Source: Acutalibacter sp. 1XD8-33
GTDB taxonomy: Bacteria > Bacillota > Clostridia > Oscillospirales > Acutalibacteraceae
Length of the DNA stretch: 64,000 nt
Direction: 5' to 3'
Assembly: GCF_003612555.1 (NCBI RefSeq)
Contig: NZ_RAZF01000006.1
Location: 62,001 to 126,000 of the forward strand
Shown here: positions 1 to 6,942 of the stretch, one piece after another
Layout of the letters: each line of letters opens with the position of its first letter
How positions within the stretch are numbered: the stretch's first letter is position 1
Translations under genes and position numbers: made by a program
Notes under the pieces: generated by a model
What the model was told of the DNA's origin: nothing
Database searches by the model: none
Seen by the model: the letters and a program-made list of their open reading frames with translations, nothing else

Positions 1-12
1 GCTTTGTCGACA

Positions 13-261
13 TCAAACCGCCCCCTTATCCGAAAAAATCAGGCGGCGCATCATGCTGGGGAGCGGCTCGTCCCCGCCGCACTCCGTCTCGATAACATAC
101 CAGGTGTTGCCGATTTTGCGGGTCACCTTGCAGGAGAAGGGATTCCGCAGGCCGCGCTCTTTGTACCAGTCCTCAATAAAATCGGCGGGCGCATCGAACA
201 TCGGCTCATAGCAGGCGCACAGGTCAATGGGTTCATACACATAGCTTTCAAAATTGTTCAA
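13..261 (-). CDS. Small hypothetical protein of the mobile element
   Basis: An 82-residue acidic protein of unknown function. The start codon is TTG, supported by a GGAGG seven bases upstream; no ATG lies near that site. It carries Cys, Trp and Tyr residues scattered along its length but no motif I can name, no signal peptide and no membrane segment. It lies 32 bp downstream of the small HTH-like gene on the same strand and belongs to the same minus-strand run as the primase and relaxase genes, so it is inferred to be an accessory gene of the mobilisable element. Existence is well supported; function is unknown. Confidence 0.6.
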   Translation of the reverse strand: MNNFESYVYEPIDLCACYEPMFDAPADFIEDWYKERGLRNPFSCKVTRKIGNTWYVIETECGGDEPLPSMMRRLIFSDKGAV

Positions 262-293
262 TCAAGTACCTCCATAATTCGTAGTTTGTTGGG

Positions 294-515
294 TCAGTCG
301 GTCTTGCGCCGAACCCACTGAATGTCATAGCCCAGCACATCGGCAAGCTGGACAGCCTCCTTGTAGCGAAGGGACTCCCGCTGGAGTTTGTTGGAAAGAT
401 TGGACACGCTGTCCGACCAACTGTACACATCGGACAGCACATCGACTACCTCCTGCATGGTCATCCCCTGGCGCACAATGTACGCCTTGATCTCGTTCCT
501 CATATCGGATTTCAA
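294..515 (-). CDS. Small DUF6471-like / HTH-like protein
   Basis: A 73-residue protein with the pattern of small DUF6471-type proteins found in clostridial mobile elements: an N-terminal helix (RNEIKAYIVRQGMTMQEV), a central segment with SNLSNKLQRESLRYKEA, and a C-terminal helix ending in GYDIQWVRRK. The arrangement resembles a Cro-like helix-turn-helix, so a DNA-binding or copy-control role is possible but inferred. The TTG start at 515 has a GAGGAAA element at good spacing; an ATG four codons later (503) lacks one. It lies downstream of the primase gene. Confidence 0.6.
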   Translation of the reverse strand: MKSDMRNEIKAYIVRQGMTMQEVVDVLSDVYSWSDSVSNLSNKLQRESLRYKEAVQLADVLGYDIQWVRRKTD

Positions 516-866
516 AGTTTTTTCCTCACTTTCTGATGAATTTGATGTTGTGTTCCGAAAAGCACTTTTACGGAATGATGAGGATTTTCGCAGTTGTAAT
601 TTCCACTCAGATTTGCTATGATGAAGCCCAGGTCACAAAGGCCACCTGTCCACTTCACAGTTCTGTGGGACACCCGCCAAAACAGTGGGAAAGACCGCTT
701 GTCCGCAAAGTGGCTACACGGTTCGGTAAATCACCAACAGGTGTAATCCGTTCACTGTTGAACAACCTTTTTCACGAAAATCACAAGGATTAAATTGCAC
801 CCAGCTTTTTAGGGACAGGCCAGCGTGACCGCCTATAAAAAGATAAAGGCGAACTCAAAACTATCC

Positions 867-922
867 GTACATACGTACATCGGTACAGGGTCAGCCTCCT
901 TTGTACGCCTGTACGCACGTAC
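867..922. repeat. Two GTAC arrays with 8-bp period
   Basis: The tetramer GTAC occurs at 867, 875 and 883, and again at 903, 911 and 919. Each cluster is three GTACs spaced exactly eight bases apart, and the clusters are 36 bp apart. The array lies just downstream of the primase/helicase stop codon. The rest of the 426-bp gap (516-941) holds no credible gene. Iteron-like binding sites or part of a replication or transfer origin are possible readings; this is inference. Confidence 0.5.
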
Positions 923-941
923 AGATAATTTCATTTCTTTT

Positions 942-2261
942 TTATAAAGCGGTCGGCTTTATCAAGACCTCAATTCCCACATAGCCCCGACACCGCTTAC
1001 CGTTGCCGATATACACATTGTTGGTGGCCTCCAGCCGGTAGGCATCAGCATTCTGGGCGATAAAACCGGAAAAGCTCTTGGGGGAAAGCGGGTTCTCTGC
1101 GTTATCCTCGCACCAGACCTTATAGGCGGCGTACAGGTCACGGGTAGCGGCCTCGCTGTCAGCCTTGAACTGGACATAGCCATTAGAGGTCAGGAAATCC
1201 ACAATGTTGTTGGCCTCCCGGACTACAACAGAGATGTTTTCTTTGGCCCGGTCGCTGACGGTGAACCGATAATTGTTTATCAGCAGGCGGTGAAGCCCTT
1301 CCAGACACCAGAGGAATATTCCCTCGCGCTCGGCAATCAGCTTTTCAGAGAGGAACGGGTCATCTATCCGTCCTGGGGGCTTGTCCTTGGTGGTCAGCAC
1401 GATCTGGCGGCGAAAGAAACCGTCAGACCTGTCATGGAGGGCGGTCAAGGCTCCGTTGCCGAAGCAGAGGAACCGCACATAGAGCTGGCTCTGGTAGCTC
1501 TGGACACCCTTGCGCTCCATGTCCATCTTGCACTCCGAGGTCACGATGGATTTGATATAATTGGTCTTGGGCAGGGCGCTCATGTCCATGTCATCGTCCA
1601 CCATCAGCAGCTTGCTTTCCAAGTCAGCGCGGCTGAACCGGTTGTTCTCCACTTTCTGGATGCTGGTGGTGTTCATGCTGTCTCCGAAGATGGATCGCAT
1701 CACCAGCCCGATCCGGCTTTTGCCCTCGCCGCCCTTGCCGATGAGCATCAGCATCTTCTGGCCCTTGGTGGTGGGGAGCAGGCAGTAGCCCAGGTATTCC
1801 TGCAAGGTGGGGATGTCCCCCGGGTACAGCAACTCCGACAGAAAGCGCAGCCACTTCTCCGGCGGCGGCGCGTCGGGGCGGTAGGCAACAGTCAGGCGGT
1901 TGTTGCAGTAGGCTTTCTCTGGAGAGAACCGGCCATCCACAAACAATGTGCCGTTGGCAACATGGATACGGTCGCACTCCAACGCTATCGGCTCCGAGTA
2001 CGCCGCCATCCGCAGGGCGTTCAGAAGTTCGTCCACCTTCCTGGCGATTTTGATTTCCAGCCACGGGCTGATTTGGTCGTAGATTTCCTTTTTCAAGACG
2101 CTCTCGTCCGCCACCAGCCCGTCCACCGTGTAGAACCGCCCCCGGATACAGCGCATGGGATGTTCCCGAAGAAACGACCGGCAGAACTCCGGCTCCATGA
2201 GCTTGTAATCCTCCGTCAGCCAGTCGGGAAAACCGGACTGCAGTTCTTCATTTTCATTCAT
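942..2261 (-). CDS. Phage/plasmid-type primase-helicase (P4/D5 family)
   Basis: A 439-residue SF3 helicase of the P4 primase / D5-N family, which unwinds DNA and supports primer synthesis during autonomous replication of phages and integrative elements. Visible motifs: a D5-N-like region before the ATPase (about 135-165), Walker A GKGGEGKS at 175-182, Walker B LLMVDDD near 218-224, sensor FLCFGNG at 264-270 and the DGFFRRQ arginine-finger block at 280-286. The chosen ATG has GGAGG nine bases upstream; an in-frame start 36 codons earlier has no comparable site. The N-terminal half lacks an obvious complete AEP primase domain, so priming may need another protein. It follows the relaxase gene on the same strand. 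Confidence 0.85.
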   Translation of the reverse strand: MNENEELQSGFPDWLTEDYKLMEPEFCRSFLREHPMRCIRGRFYTVDGLVADESVLKKEIYDQISPWLEIKIARKVDELLNALRMAAYSEPIALECDRIHVANGTLFVDGRFSPEKAYCNNRLTVAYRPDAPPPEKWLRFLSELLYPGDIPTLQEYLGYCLLPTTKGQKMLMLIGKGGEGKSRIGLVMRSIFGDSMNTTSIQKVENNRFSRADLESKLLMVDDDMDMSALPKTNYIKSIVTSECKMDMERKGVQSYQSQLYVRFLCFGNGALTALHDRSDGFFRRQIVLTTKDKPPGRIDDPFLSEKLIAEREGIFLWCLEGLHRLLINNYRFTVSDRAKENISVVVREANNIVDFLTSNGYVQFKADSEAATRDLYAAYKVWCEDNAENPLSPKSFSGFIAQNADAYRLEATNNVYIGNGKRCRGYVGIEVLIKPTAL

Positions 2262-2370
2262 TCTCGCATACCTCCAATCTGTAAAAATTAGGCGTCTATC
2301 ACGCCCCTCTGCTGTGGTTATGAGCAAATTTGAAAAAACCGGGCTAATGGTATGACAGCCCTGTTTCAAA

Positions 2371-2419
2371 AAACATGACAGAGGGAATTTCGGTAGCGGC
2401 TTCCGAAATTTCCTCTGTC
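2371..2419 (-). terminator. Terminator after relaxase gene
   Basis: A long inverted repeat (arms from 2377 and to 2419, about 17 bp with one mismatch, loop about 9 nt) is followed on the minus strand by a run of six T. It lies 14 bp beyond the relaxase stop codon, as expected of an intrinsic terminator. A secondary role in mobilisation cannot be excluded. Confidence 0.65.
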
Positions 2420-2432
2420 AGTGTAATAGCGA

Positions 2433-3686
2433 TCACCGCTCCAAATTGTGCCTTGTTGCGGACTGCGCCGCCCTGCGCTCGGCATCCTGTCTGGCAATCT
2501 CGGCCCTGCCCTGTTCCAGCTTGGCAAGGACGGATTCTCTGGCCTTCTCTTTGATTTGTCTGGTGGCGGCGGCTCTAACCTCCGGCTTTCGCAAAACCGC
2601 CCGCACTCTGGCAAGTACCTTTTGAGCGGCTTTGTGAATCAGCTCCTGCGCCTTTCCCAGCACCTTGCCGATCAGCCCTTTCTCGGCTGAGGAAAAGCGC
2701 CGCTCCGGGGCCAGACACCAATCCTTATAATCGGAGATAATCTTTTCATCCTGCAACTGCGTCTCGGCGCGGACAGCATCGGTTACAAGCTCCACAGCCT
2801 TGTCGTAAGCAATTTCTGTGACCTCATCAATCAGGGCCTCGGCATCCTCCAACCGGAGCGACACGGCCTCTAACGCCTGTGCCTTTTCTTCAATCGCCGC
2901 CTCCTGCGCTGTAATCAATTTCTTCTGCTTCTGAATGATATAGTCGTTCTTCATCAGGTAACTGCGCCCACGGTTGCCGGGGTCAGGTTCTTCCTCCACC
3001 GCCAGACCATGCCGTTTGCAGATGTCAAACAGAATGACCCGGCAGACCGCATCGAAAACCATCTTCCGGTTGTTGGTGCGACCCTGCTTTTTCTCCGGGT
3101 CAGGCAGTTCAAATCCAAGGGCCTCCAGCGCCTTTTCCTGTTTCGGCTCGACCTCGCCATAGCGGTTCACATAATCAAAAACATGGCGCTCATGGATGTG
3201 GGGCGTGGCCTCGTCCAGATGGAGCGCCCAGTCAATAACATGGATATGTTCACCGAAGCGGCGTTCAAGCTCCATCATAAATTCCCCGACGATTTCCAGA
3301 AGTACATCCGGAGAAACGGAGTCCTCCATTGTGCCGATCTGGTAAATGGTTTCCTCCGGGCAGAAGCGTTTGTCGGCCAGCAGATCATCCACGTTCCGGT
3401 CCCGCTCAGAGTGGCGGCGTTTGGCGTTCCGCTCATGCTGGCCATCAAGATAATCTGAGTAACGGTTCAGATAAAAGGCCCGCTCCACATCCGCAAAGGA
3501 CACCTCGCTTTCCTGCTGGGCCGGATAGGTCGCGCCCCGGAAGCAATCCCAATAAATGTTCCGCTGAATGCGCTCACCGTCAATGTGGTCAGCGTGTTCG
3601 GTAGCGAAGGTTCTGTCATTGTGCGTTGATTTGTAGACGCCGCTTTTTCCGGCTCTCCCGTTGTGCCGGGTCAGTCTTTTTGCCAT
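2433..3686 (-). CDS. Mobilisation relaxase (MobA/MobV-like)
   Basis: A 417-residue Mob/Pre-like relaxase that would nick the element at oriT and lead the strand during conjugative mobilisation. The metal-binding HxDExxPHxH motif is clear at residues 156-165 (HLDEATPHIH). The N-terminal part is basic and has the KRLTRHNGRAG start seen in clostridial mobile-element Mob proteins. From about residue 250 the protein is a charged, helical, probably coiled-coil region rich in Glu, Ala and Arg. The ATG at 3686 has AAGGAG upstream; a longer reading frame 38 codons earlier lacks one and runs into tandem repeats. Clostridial relatives are often mislabelled as serine/arginine-rich proteins. It is divergent from the XRE regulator. 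Confidence 0.82.
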   Translation of the reverse strand: MAKRLTRHNGRAGKSGVYKSTHNDRTFATEHADHIDGERIQRNIYWDCFRGATYPAQQESEVSFADVERAFYLNRYSDYLDGQHERNAKRRHSERDRNVDDLLADKRFCPEETIYQIGTMEDSVSPDVLLEIVGEFMMELERRFGEHIHVIDWALHLDEATPHIHERHVFDYVNRYGEVEPKQEKALEALGFELPDPEKKQGRTNNRKMVFDAVCRVILFDICKRHGLAVEEEPDPGNRGRSYLMKNDYIIQKQKKLITAQEAAIEEKAQALEAVSLRLEDAEALIDEVTEIAYDKAVELVTDAVRAETQLQDEKIISDYKDWCLAPERRFSSAEKGLIGKVLGKAQELIHKAAQKVLARVRAVLRKPEVRAAATRQIKEKARESVLAKLEQGRAEIARQDAERRAAQSATRHNLER

Positions 3687-3830
3687 TCTGCTCTCCTTCT
3701 TGTTTCTCGTTTTTGCTGTTCCGGGAGTGGACAGAGGGCGGCGAAGCCGCCAAATCTGAGTGCTTTGCGCCAGATAATAACCCAGTATGGATTGACGCAA
3801 GCATCAATCCTACCTGGGCCAAGGGTTTCA

Positions 3831-3984
3831 CCCTCTGGACACCGGAGCAGGCGTTGTCACCCTGCACCCGACCCAAAGGGCTTTGCCCTCTGGACACCCA
3901 ACAGGCGCTGCCGCCCTGTACCCGGCCAAAAGGGCGCTGCCCTCTTGACACCCGGCAACGGGCTTACCACCCTCTGCACTCCCG
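3831..3984. repeat. Imperfect 54-55 bp tandem repeats
   Basis: Three imperfect tandem units begin at 3831, 3886 and 3940, each opening with CCCTCTGGACACC or CCCTCTTGACACC and containing a CACCCTGCACCC-like block. They lie upstream of the relaxase in the 627-bp gap between the divergent relaxase and XRE genes. Repeats in this position commonly accompany oriT regions, so a transfer-origin role is inferred. The remainder of the gap shows no gene. Confidence 0.55.
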
Positions 3985-4230
3985 CGAAAGATGCAGACCG
4001 CCGCTATCTGCGGATAGCTTTGAACTGCATCTTTGCTCGCGCTGTTCTCCCCGACTCAGTTCCTGCCCCTGTTATTTCAGCGGCGTTTTGTTCCCCTTGG
4101 TGCGCTCCATGCGATACTTCACCGGAGAACATATCCATTTCGGACGGTCATTCTTTTTTCAAGCTGCAATGCTGTGTGACAGGAACATCGTAGCAGAAAA
4201 AGGGCCACTCTCCCGTATATCCAGGAGGTA

Positions 4231-4284
4231 GGAAATCCGGCCTGAAAACCGGATATTTCCACGCTCTCGGAAATGTGGTAGAAT
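4231..4284 (+). promoter_or_regulatory. Candidate promoter/operator of XRE gene
   Basis: An imperfect inverted repeat at 4231-4260 (GGAAATCCGG ... CCGGATATTTCC) overlaps a weak -35 TTTCCA (4256-4261), 17 bp before TAGAAT (4279-4284). The layout fits autorepression by the XRE protein that follows, but this is inference. Confidence 0.4.
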
Positions 4285-4313
4285 GGCAGTAAAATCAGAT
4301 GGAGGGCAACGAT

Positions 4314-5120
4314 ATGTCTTTGACGATACAGGAACGGATAAAGGACCTGCGGGTGGAACGTGGACTGACGCTGAAGGAGCTTGCGGAGCAAACGGGCCTG
4401 TCCTCATCTGCGCTGGGTAGCTACGAGGCAGACGATAGCAAGGACATCAGCCACTATGCCCTTATCAGGCTGGCAAAGTTTTACGGTGTGACCGCCGATT
4501 ATCTTCTGGGCCTGACAGAAACAAAGCGCCACCAAAACGCTGATCTCGCAGACCTGCGTTTGAGTGACGCTATGATTGATGTGCTGAAAGCGGGGCGGGT
4601 GGATACTGCCCTGCTGGGGGAATTGGTAGCGCATCCGGATTTTATAAAGCTGCTGGCCGATATTCAAATTTATGTAGAGGGCATCGCCGCCATGCAGATA
4701 CAAAATCTGAACGCATGGGTAGATGTGGCACGGGCTGAAATCGTGGAGAAGTACCAGCCGGGAGAGAATGACAGAACGACCTATCTCCTGCAAGCGTCTC
4801 ATGTGGACGAGGGAGAGTATTTCACCAGCCGGGTGCATCGTGACATTGACGTAATTATGGAGGATATGCAGGAGGCCCATCGTGGCCGAAGCGACAGCGC
4901 ACCGAAAAACTCTGCCGCAGAAGAATTGAAACAGGACTTGGATGAGGTTGCCCATTTCAATGGTAGCAAGTTGGAGCAGTTGATTATGCTGTTCTGTAAG
5001 CAGACAAAGCTCCGCTACAAAAAACTGACTGAAGAAGAAAAACAATGGCTGGCCCGGATTGCACAGAAGTCGGAGTTGCTGAAAGGTTCGGTGTCGCAAA
5101 GGGGAAAGAAGAGAAAATAG
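4314..5120 (+). CDS. XRE-family transcriptional regulator
   Basis: A 268-residue regulator with an N-terminal Cro/C1-type helix-turn-helix in the first 70 residues (IKDLRVERGLTLKELAEQTG then SALGSYE), followed by the RLAKFYGVTADYLLGL block typical of these proteins. The remaining 190 residues are a helical domain with no motif I can name and a Lys/Arg-rich C-terminus. The ATG at 4314 has GGAGGG at good spacing; an ATG five codons earlier overlaps that site. It lies between the mobilisation genes and the Cys-rich peptide operon, reading towards the latter. It probably represses element genes; a role in controlling the peptide operon is possible. Confidence 0.85.
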   Translation: MSLTIQERIKDLRVERGLTLKELAEQTGLSSSALGSYEADDSKDISHYALIRLAKFYGVTADYLLGLTETKRHQNADLADLRLSDAMIDVLKAGRVDTALLGELVAHPDFIKLLADIQIYVEGIAAMQIQNLNAWVDVARAEIVEKYQPGENDRTTYLLQASHVDEGEYFTSRVHRDIDVIMEDMQEAHRGRSDSAPKNSAAEELKQDLDEVAHFNGSKLEQLIMLFCKQTKLRYKKLTEEEKQWLARIAQKSELLKGSVSQRGKKRK

Positions 5121-5244
5121 GATTTTTGACGTATTCTTCTATCAAAAAGGTGAATACATCCCCCGAAATCACTGCCGCAGTCTATGCGCATCAGGCAAAT
5201 TATAAATAGATGTTCCCCTTTCCGTGAGATGCTTCAATTTTTTC

Positions 5245-5273
5245 TTGACTACATTGATAGCTTGTGGTATACT
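5245..5273 (+). promoter_or_regulatory. Sigma-A-type promoter of the RiPP operon
   Basis: TTGACT (5245-5250), a 17-bp spacer and TATACT (5268-5273) lie 65 bp before the precursor start codon. This is the best promoter match in the gap after the XRE gene and marks the start of the AT-rich operon. Confidence 0.7.
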
Positions 5274-5338
5274 AAATTCGTTAAAATATGGGTTTTGACT
5301 TGCTGACAAAACAAACTATATACAAGGGGGCACCTTAT

Positions 5339-5533
5339 ATGAGCGCAAGTAACTTGGATTACAGTCATCTCTACGGAAACATTCACGCTTCGGCAGAAAC
5401 TGTTACGATGGCAAAATGCAATTGCACTGCGTGCAATTCCTGTTCATGTGGTCGTTGTGAGCGGTGTATTAGCCAATGTACAGGATGCAGGAGTGGGTAT
5501 CTCGCAGAAGAGTTGGAGTGGGAGGTTGCTTGA
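5339..5533 (+). CDS. Cysteine-rich RiPP precursor peptide (candidate)
   Basis: A 64-residue peptide with a Cys-free leader (1-26, containing DYSHLYGNIHASAETV) and a core with nine Cys at 27, 29, 32, 35, 37, 40, 43, 47 and 50, mostly spaced CxC or CxxC, ending in an acidic tail (EELEWEVA). The ATG at 5339 has AAGGGGG upstream; an earlier in-frame ATG at 5288 has no such site. The stop codon overlaps the start of the radical SAM gene (TGATG), so the two are translationally coupled. Small Cys-rich ORFs in front of SPASM radical SAM enzymes are known substrates for thioether formation (ranthipeptide/sactipeptide type). The exact family and the product are not assigned; it resembles Clo7bot/FibroRumin-like precursors only in general layout. 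Confidence 0.75.
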   Translation: MSASNLDYSHLYGNIHASAETVTMAKCNCTACNSCSCGRCERCISQCTGCRSGYLAEELEWEVA

Positions 5534-6942
5534 TGATTAAGCTCTCTCGTTTTGCACATGTATTTGAAATGGATGATGGCAATGTTGCCTTGTATCATTC
5601 GTTAAGGATGAAACCTGTGTATCTTTCACGAGAGGCATTTGAGAGCTTGCAGGCATGGCTTGCAAGCTCTTTTTGCAATGAGTGTGAAGATGCACCATCC
5701 ACCATCTATAACGAAGTTTTAGAATTAAAAAAGTGGAAAATTTTGTCTCATAATGAGGACGAGGATGAAAAGGTTTTGGAGTTTATTAAATCTCAAATTC
5801 CGGAGCCTGCTATAAGTGTTTGCTATATGATTCTCAGTGAACAGTGTAATTTGGCCTGTAAGTATTGCTTTTTAGGAAACAATGACCAAGAAAAAAGAAG
5901 CCATTTCAGCCTGCAAAATATGTCTGTTGAAACAGCAGACAAAGCAATCACTTTTTTTCTACGTCAACTTAATAACTCTGGACTGGACTTTGAGAAAGAA
6001 AAAGCAGTCGTAATTTTTTATGGTGGCGAACCTTTGGTCAATTATCCCATTCTTGTTTATATCGCGGAAAAACTTATACAGCTTCAGAAAACGGAACACT
6101 GCCTAAAAAATTTGGAAATGTCGATGGTCACAAATGGTTTGTTACTTGATGATAAAAAGATTACAAAATTAAAGGAGCTTGGTGTTGGGGTAGCTATCTC
6201 TGTTGATGGTTTTACTGAACAAGAAAATGCAATGCGTGTTGATCAAGGTGGTAAGACAGTATTCCACAAAGTTTTGGAAAAAATTGCACGTTGCCAAGCT
6301 CTTGGATTAAATATTACCCTATCAGTTACACTGAGTGAGGAGACCATAAAGAACCGAGAGAATATTATTCGCCTTCTGCGCCAATACAATATTGGCGCAT
6401 TGGGGTTTAATATAATGATGTCAAGTGATACATTTGCATTGCCCGATTCTTATAGTGATGCGGCAGCACATTACATTATTGATGAATTTGTCCAACTGCG
6501 GGAACTTGGAATTTATGAAGATCGTATCATGAGAAAGCTTGATGCCTTTTCAAAAGCCAAAGTATACTTTTCGGACTGCGCAGCAACATCTGGAGGTCAA
6601 ATTGTTATCGCACCAGATGGTCAGGTTGGCATATGTCATGGGTGCCTTCAAGATAAAAAATATTTTGTCTCAGATGTGGATGATAAGGCGTTTGATTGTA
6701 AGAGTGATGAGACATACATTGAATGGTCTCAACTTACACCAGTTAATCACGAAGAATGCTTGGGTTGTCCTGCGCTTGGTATTTGTGGTGGGGGATGTCC
6801 TTTAAATGCAATGTATTTAAAAAAGGGCAACACCATTCACTCAATTGACACAAGATTTTGCTCTCACGCAAAAATGACACTGGATTTTCTCATACATGAC
6901 CTTTACAGGGTTGTAAGTGAAAGGAAAATGCAAAATGCTTGA
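5533..6942 (+). CDS. Radical SAM/SPASM peptide maturase
   Basis: A 469-residue radical SAM enzyme. The N-terminal 90 residues resemble the leader-binding region of peptide maturases (FEMDDGNVALYHSL ... LSREAFESL). The SAM-cluster motif CNLACKYC gives Cys 105, 109 and 112, followed by GGEPL and a SVDG strand. The C-terminal SPASM region has Cys at 349, 368, 371, 389, 409, 412, 418, 422 and 443 (ECLGCPALGICGGGC), enough for auxiliary Fe-S clusters. Known relatives install thioether or other cross-links in Cys-rich precursors. The ATG overlaps the precursor stop and its GGAGG lies inside the precursor gene. The substrate is inferred from this coupling. Codon use is AT-rich, unlike the flanking chromosome. 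Confidence 0.88.
   Translation: MIKLSRFAHVFEMDDGNVALYHSLRMKPVYLSREAFESLQAWLASSFCNECEDAPSTIYNEVLELKKWKILSHNEDEDEKVLEFIKSQIPEPAISVCYMILSEQCNLACKYCFLGNNDQEKRSHFSLQNMSVETADKAITFFLRQLNNSGLDFEKEKAVVIFYGGEPLVNYPILVYIAEKLIQLQKTEHCLKNLEMSMVTNGLLLDDKKITKLKELGVGVAISVDGFTEQENAMRVDQGGKTVFHKVLEKIARCQALGLNITLSVTLSEETIKNRENIIRLLRQYNIGALGFNIMMSSDTFALPDSYSDAAAHYIIDEFVQLRELGIYEDRIMRKLDAFSKAKVYFSDCAATSGGQIVIAPDGQVGICHGCLQDKKYFVSDVDDKAFDCKSDETYIEWSQLTPVNHEECLGCPALGICGGGCPLNAMYLKKGNTIHSIDTRFCSHAKMTLDFLIHDLYRVVSERKMQNA

Noticed and set aside
536-793. Plus-strand reading frame of 85 codons
   Set aside because: No ribosome site, no recognisable composition, and it overlaps the upstream region of the minus-strand small gene.
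867-922. CRISPR array
   Set aside because: The repeated unit is only four bases with 4-bp gaps; no spacers or cas genes.
1290-2291. Long plus-strand frame opposite the primase gene
   Set aside because: It mirrors a gene with clear SF3 helicase motifs; its product is low-complexity and Val/His/Gln-rich, as expected of an antisense frame in GC-rich DNA.
3616-3951. Minus-strand frame across the tandem repeats
   Set aside because: Repetitive product created by the 54-55 bp repeats, with no ribosome site.
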